Part shown: positions 13,517 through 14,173 of the stretch, in pieces
Layout: each line of letters opens with the position of its first letter
Numbering within the stretch: position 1 is the stretch's first letter
Source of the DNA: Gemmatimonadaceae bacterium
Lineage (GTDB): Bacteria > Gemmatimonadota > Gemmatimonadetes > Gemmatimonadales > Gemmatimonadaceae
Direction of reading: 5' to 3'
NCBI GenBank assembly: GCA_017881545.1
Contig: JADGQU010000026.1
Span: forward strand, 1-14,173
Length of the DNA: 14,173 nucleotides
The notes under the pieces: model-generated
Told to the model about the DNA's origin: nothing
Databases searched by the model: none
Seen by the model: only the letters and a program-made list of their open reading frames with translations
Position numbers and translations under genes: made by a program

Positions 13517-14173
13517 ATGCGTCGCACATCCATCGCTTATCTCGCCGCACTGATGTTCGTGGTGATTTCTCCGGCTTCTGCGCAGCAGACCACCGTCCTG
13601 CGCGCCGCGAGGATGATCGACGGAACCGGCTCGGCGCTGATCAACAACGCCGCCGTAGTCGTCACCGGTGACCGGGTCGTCGCTGTAGGCTCGGCAGCGA
13701 GCGTCGCCGTGCCAGCGGGCGCGCGAGTAATCGATCTTGGCGACGTCACGCTCCTCCCCGGATTCATCGACGCGCACACCCACATCATCGGCCGGGTCCT
13801 CGGCGATCCGCTCAGCGATCTGGCGGTGGTCAAGGACTACGCCTCGTACGGGGCGATCGCCGGCGTAGCCAATGCCCGCGCCACACTCATGGCGGGATTC
13901 ACCACCATCCGCGTGGTCGGTTCGGGGAACTTCGACGACATGGCGCTTCGCCAGGCGATCACCGACGGCCGCGTGCCCGGCCCTCGAATGGAAAACGCCG
14001 GCCACGCCATCGGCATCACGGGCGGACACTGCGACGAGAACGGCTTTAGGCCGGGTTTGATACAGCTGGGTCCAGCCGACGGTATGGCCGACGGGCCCGA
14101 GCAGATTCGGCAAGCGGTTCGCTATCAGGTCAAAGGCGGCGCCGATGTGATCAAGATGTGCGCGCTACGGGTG
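13517..14173 (+). CDS. Secreted amidohydrolase-family protein (imidazolonepropionase-like), C-terminus off the window
   Basis: Up to the right edge the frame gives 219 residues. A Sec signal peptide, MRRTSIAYLAALMFVVISPASA (cleavage after residue 22), predicts export. The sequence then follows the metal-dependent amidohydrolase fold: a small beta-sandwich (AARMIDGTG.., GDRVVAVG), the metal-binding PGFIDAHTHI (H87 and H89), MAGFTTIRVVG, GHAIGITGGH (162-171) and GADVIK with K213, the usual carboxylated lysine. Relatives include exported Xaa-Pro dipeptidase-like and aryldialkylphosphatase-like hydrolases; the substrate cannot be read from this part. An in-frame ATG at 13505 would add MRQK and is an equally possible start; neither has a strong ribosome site. 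The last codons depart from the family right after KMCA, as if 2 nt were inserted at 14165-14166, so the gene may be frameshifted. Confidence 0.8.
   Translation, partial: MRRTSIAYLAALMFVVISPASAQQTTVLRAARMIDGTGSALINNAAVVVTGDRVVAVGSAASVAVPAGARVIDLGDVTLLPGFIDAHTHIIGRVLGDPLSDLAVVKDYASYGAIAGVANARATLMAGFTTIRVVGSGNFDDMALRQAITDGRVPGPRMENAGHAIGITGGHCDENGFRPGLIQLGPADGMADGPEQIRQAVRYQVKGGADVIKMCALRV

Overview
The window is GC-rich, densely packed bacterial chromosome. It holds housekeeping genes plus several lipoprotein genes; no phage, transposase, CRISPR, rRNA or tRNA gene was recognised. The protein set suggests a Gram-negative-type bacterium near Gemmatimonadota or the wider Bacteroidota-related groups. 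The clues are a DUF2723 membrane protein, a PurN with the GGxGMYG loop, a Big_5-like lipoprotein with a GGPPD motif after its lipidated cysteine, and many lipoproteins. The phylum is an inference, not something shown directly.

Positions 1-9532 are a minus-strand run of seven genes read from right to left: valS, an Ig-like lipoprotein, selA, a gmhB-like phosphatase, purN, purH and a DUF2723 membrane protein cut by the left edge. Neighbours overlap by 4-13 nt or are 1-8 nt apart, so they look like one transcript. They combine valine tRNA charging, selenocysteine synthesis, two late de novo purine steps, a sugar-phosphate phosphatase and two envelope proteins. Upstream, across a 76-nt gap with a perfect 14-bp hairpin, is a membrane-anchored BON-domain protein (9609-10481). 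Its likely promoter is an extended -10 box next to the divergent thrS start.

Positions 10576-12492 are thrS on the plus strand, complete with TGS, editing, catalytic and anticodon-binding domains. Two minus-strand lipoprotein genes follow (12497-13054 and 13122-13367). A plus-strand amidohydrolase with a signal peptide starts near 13517 and runs off the right edge.

The most unusual feature is a second, partial copy of the thrS 3' end at 13032-13118. It is in frame to its own stop codon, 78% identical by hand count, and lies about 626 nt downstream of the real one. The lipoprotein gene at 12497-13054 sits between the two thrS tails and its start codon and first residues are antisense to the second. 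This looks like the scar of an insertion or recombination at the thrS 3' end that left a displaced gene tail. A second oddity is a probable 2-nt frameshift in a conserved amidohydrolase motif at the right edge. No complete new multi-gene system was found.
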